Below are positions 41,167-43,140 of a DNA stretch of 43,140 nt, in pieces; positions within the stretch are counted from its first letter, which is position 1; every line of letters begins with the position of its first letter. Location of the stretch: positions 1 through 43,140 of the forward strand of contig DASSTJ010000078.1 of assembly GCA_035707965.1 (NCBI GenBank), written 5' to 3'. The notes beneath the pieces are model-generated. The model worked only from the letters and a program-made list of their open reading frames with translations, had not been told where the DNA came from and did no database searches. This DNA comes from DASSTJ01 sp035707965 (GTDB taxonomy: Bacteria > Actinomycetota > Actinomycetes > Actinomycetales > Angustibacteraceae). The translations under genes were made by a program, and so were the position numbers.

Positions 41167-43080
41167 ATGACGCGCTCCACACGCACTCGGCTCCGCCGGG
41201 CGCTGGCGGCCTCGGCCGCCGCCGGTCTGGCGGTCGCGATGTCCGCCGGCACCGCGTCGGCGTACGGCGGTCCGAGCCACGGTCACGGCAAGGGCCACGG
41301 ACACGGGCACGGCCACCACAGCCCGAAGACGACGGACATCCAGATCCTGTCGTTCAACGACTTCCACGGAAACCTCGAGCCGCCGAGCGGATCCAGCGGT
41401 CGCCTGACCACCGGGTACACCGAGACGCAGGACCCGGTGACGAGCCTCTTCTCCGCCACCGCGACCACGGTCGACGCCGGTGGCGTCGAGTACCTGGCGA
41501 CCCACCTCAAGCAGGCCCGCAAGGGGCAGCGCAACACGGTCACGGTCGCAGCCGGTGACATCGTCGGGGCCTCCCCGCTGCTGTCGGCGGCCTTCCACGA
41601 CGAGCCGACGATCGAGGCGATGAACGCGCTCGGTCTCGAGGCCTCCGCCGTGGGCAACCACGAGTTCGACGAGGGGTACAAGGAGATCCAGCGTCTCGCC
41701 AAGGGCGGCTGCATCGCCGACGGCGACGGAGAGAACAACCAGAACAGCTGCGCGGCGCACCGGTTCGCCGGCGCCGACTTCGCGTACCTCGCGGCCAACG
41801 TCAAGTACACGGGTACGAACAAGACCATCCTCCCGCCGTACTGGATCAAGAGCTTCTCCGGCGGCGCGAAGATCGCCTTCATCGGCATGACGCTGAAGGA
41901 CACCCCGACGATCGTGACCAAGGCGGGCGTCGAGGGCCTGACGTTCACCGACGAGGCGGCGACGGCGAACGCCCTCGTGCCGGTGCTGCGCAAGAAGGGC
42001 GTCAACGCGATCGTCGTCCTCATCCACCAGGGCGGCACGCCGGCGACGACGACGTACACGGCCGAGCACGGCACGTACGACGTCGCCCCGCCGTTCGACG
42101 CCACGTGCTCGACCGAGACGGTGAACGGCGTCAAGGGTGCCCAGCTCACCGACGACAGCCCGATCCTCGACATCTCGCGCAAGCTCAGCCCGGCGATCGA
42201 CATGGTGATCAGCGGCCACACGCACCAGCCGTACATCTGCTCGCAGCCGGACCCGGCGGGCCACCAGCGGCTCATCACCAGCGCGTCGTCCTTCGGCCGG
42301 CTCTTCACCGAGACGAACCTGACCTACGACCTGCGCAAGCGCGACATCGTCCGCTCCTCGGTCGAGGGCTCGAACATGGTCGTCAGCCGCGACGTCACGC
42401 CGGACGTGCGGGAGAGCAAGATCATCGCTCTCTACAAGCAGCTGGTGGAGCCCATCGCCAACAAGGTGATCGGTCAGATCTCGGCGGCCTCCATGCCGAA
42501 GACCTCATCGTCCGACCCGGAGACGTCGCTCGGCCGCCTCATCGCGGACGCGCAGCTCCACGACCCGTCGGTGATCCCGTCGGGCGGCGCGACGCCGCAG
42601 ATCGCCTTCATGAACCCCGGTGGCATCCGCGCTGACCTGGTGGCCGACGCGAGCGGCAACATCACGTACGGGGCAGCGTTCACGGTGCAGCCGTTCAACA
42701 ACTACGTCGTGTCGTTCGACATGACCGGCCAGCAGATCTTCGACCTGCTGGAGCAGCAGTACTCGGGCAACAACGCCTCCTCGCCCAAGCTGCTGCAGGT
42801 GAGCGAGGGCTTCACCTACACGCTCGACCTCTCGGCGCCCGCGGGCTCGAAGGTCGACGACTCCACGGTGATGCTGAACGGTGAGCCGATCGACGCCGGG
42901 ACGACGTACCGGGTGGTGGCCAACAGCTTCCTCTCGGACGGCGGCGACAACTTCCCGGCGTTCGCCGCAGGCACCAACAAGTACATCGGCGGCCTCGACA
43001 TCGACGCGTTCGCGAGCTACCTGACCGCGAGCTCGCCGTACACGCCGATCGACACGGACCGCATCACGATCGTCTCCTGA
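41167..43080 (+). CDS. Secreted bifunctional metallophosphatase/5'-nucleotidase with His-rich linker
   Basis: 637 residues. Sec signal peptide with predicted cleavage after TASA (residue 32), then a Gly/His linker (HGHGKGHGHGHGHH, about 38-51) that could bind Zn or Ni. The metallophosphoesterase domain has LSFNDFHGNLEP (62-72), AAGDIVGASPLLS, GNHEFDEG, VLIHQGG and SGHTHQPY, all metal motifs present. The C-terminal 5'-nucleotidase domain has FMNPGGIRADL, QPFNNYVVSFDMTG and NSFLSDGGDNFPAF for nucleoside binding. It releases phosphate and nucleosides from extracellular nucleotides. No LPXTG or anchor follows, so it is probably free or held by charge. ATG 41167 has AGGGAG about 7 bases upstream. 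A strong hairpin follows. Confidence 0.94.
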   Translation: MTRSTRTRLRRALAASAAAGLAVAMSAGTASAYGGPSHGHGKGHGHGHGHHSPKTTDIQILSFNDFHGNLEPPSGSSGRLTTGYTETQDPVTSLFSATATTVDAGGVEYLATHLKQARKGQRNTVTVAAGDIVGASPLLSAAFHDEPTIEAMNALGLEASAVGNHEFDEGYKEIQRLAKGGCIADGDGENNQNSCAAHRFAGADFAYLAANVKYTGTNKTILPPYWIKSFSGGAKIAFIGMTLKDTPTIVTKAGVEGLTFTDEAATANALVPVLRKKGVNAIVVLIHQGGTPATTTYTAEHGTYDVAPPFDATCSTETVNGVKGAQLTDDSPILDISRKLSPAIDMVISGHTHQPYICSQPDPAGHQRLITSASSFGRLFTETNLTYDLRKRDIVRSSVEGSNMVVSRDVTPDVRESKIIALYKQLVEPIANKVIGQISAASMPKTSSSDPETSLGRLIADAQLHDPSVIPSGGATPQIAFMNPGGIRADLVADASGNITYGAAFTVQPFNNYVVSFDMTGQQIFDLLEQQYSGNNASSPKLLQVSEGFTYTLDLSAPAGSKVDDSTVMLNGEPIDAGTTYRVVANSFLSDGGDNFPAFAAGTNKYIGGLDIDAFASYLTASSPYTPIDTDRITIVS

Positions 43081-43099
43081 CGACCGCTGACGTGGTGCA

Positions 43100-43135
43100 C
43101 GCCGCGCCCGGACCCTCGAGGGTCCGGGCGCGGCG
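43100..43135 (+). terminator. GC-rich hairpin after the 5'-nucleotidase gene
   Basis: Perfect palindrome with 18-base arms centred on CTCGAG, starting 20 bases after the stop codon. Very GC-rich. The window ends 5 bases later, so any U-tract cannot be seen; the first bases (GTGCG) do not start one. Probable terminator. Confidence 0.75.
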
Positions 43136-43140
43136 GTGCG

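Overview
The window is very GC-rich DNA, densely packed with genes that often start with GTG and overlap by 1-4 bases. It encodes mycothiol synthase (MshD), an actinobacterial marker, together with a DUF3516-type helicase, a FadD15-like acyl-CoA ligase and a Tad (Flp) pilus locus with no outer-membrane secretin. This points to a monoderm actinomycete. The genus cannot be fixed from the sequence alone. I saw no rRNA, tRNA, CRISPR array, insertion sequence or phage gene.

Layout. 1-7.1 kb is metabolic: the 3' end of a FAD-dependent aromatic monooxygenase, a membrane Ser/Thr kinase divergent from a LarA-family nickel racemase, a 90-codon relic of a gluconate permease, a DODA-type dioxygenase behind a TTGAA/TTCAA-type operator, NADP-type glutamate dehydrogenase and a DUF72 protein. 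7.2-14.3 kb holds an Ski2/Mtr4-like helicase, a membrane GGDEF-EAL protein, a small PLDc_N membrane protein and a long-chain acyl-CoA ligase. 14.3-22.8 kb holds two ABC-2 type exporters (one with a membrane-anchored LolA-like partner), a conserved actinobacterial protein, a membrane metallophosphoesterase and a 55-residue conserved protein. 23.0-24.7 kb is a DUF47/PhoU-like regulator coupled to a Pit phosphate transporter.

24.7-40.1 kb is the most interesting part. On the minus strand, cpaB, a tadZ-tadE fusion, a second tadE, tadA, tadB, tadC, a histidine kinase and a NarL-type regulator follow one another with overlaps or gaps of at most 2 bases. They are followed by the major pilin flp and a TadG-like gene. 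Pilus machinery and its presumed regulator are thus one translational unit. On the other strand nearby lies a four-gene operon whose first product begins with a complete Flp-pilin-like segment and continues into an ectodomain of about 400 residues. It is followed by a lipoprotein and two small membrane proteins, and is a candidate pilus-tip or pilin-linked surface system. An OmpA-domain lipoprotein, divergent from cpaB, could tie the machine to peptidoglycan. The window ends with mshD and a secreted 5'-nucleotidase with a His-rich linker.

Several convergent gene ends carry long hairpins (4681-4740, 9757-9820, 43100-43135) that act as probable terminators or belong to a palindromic repeat family.
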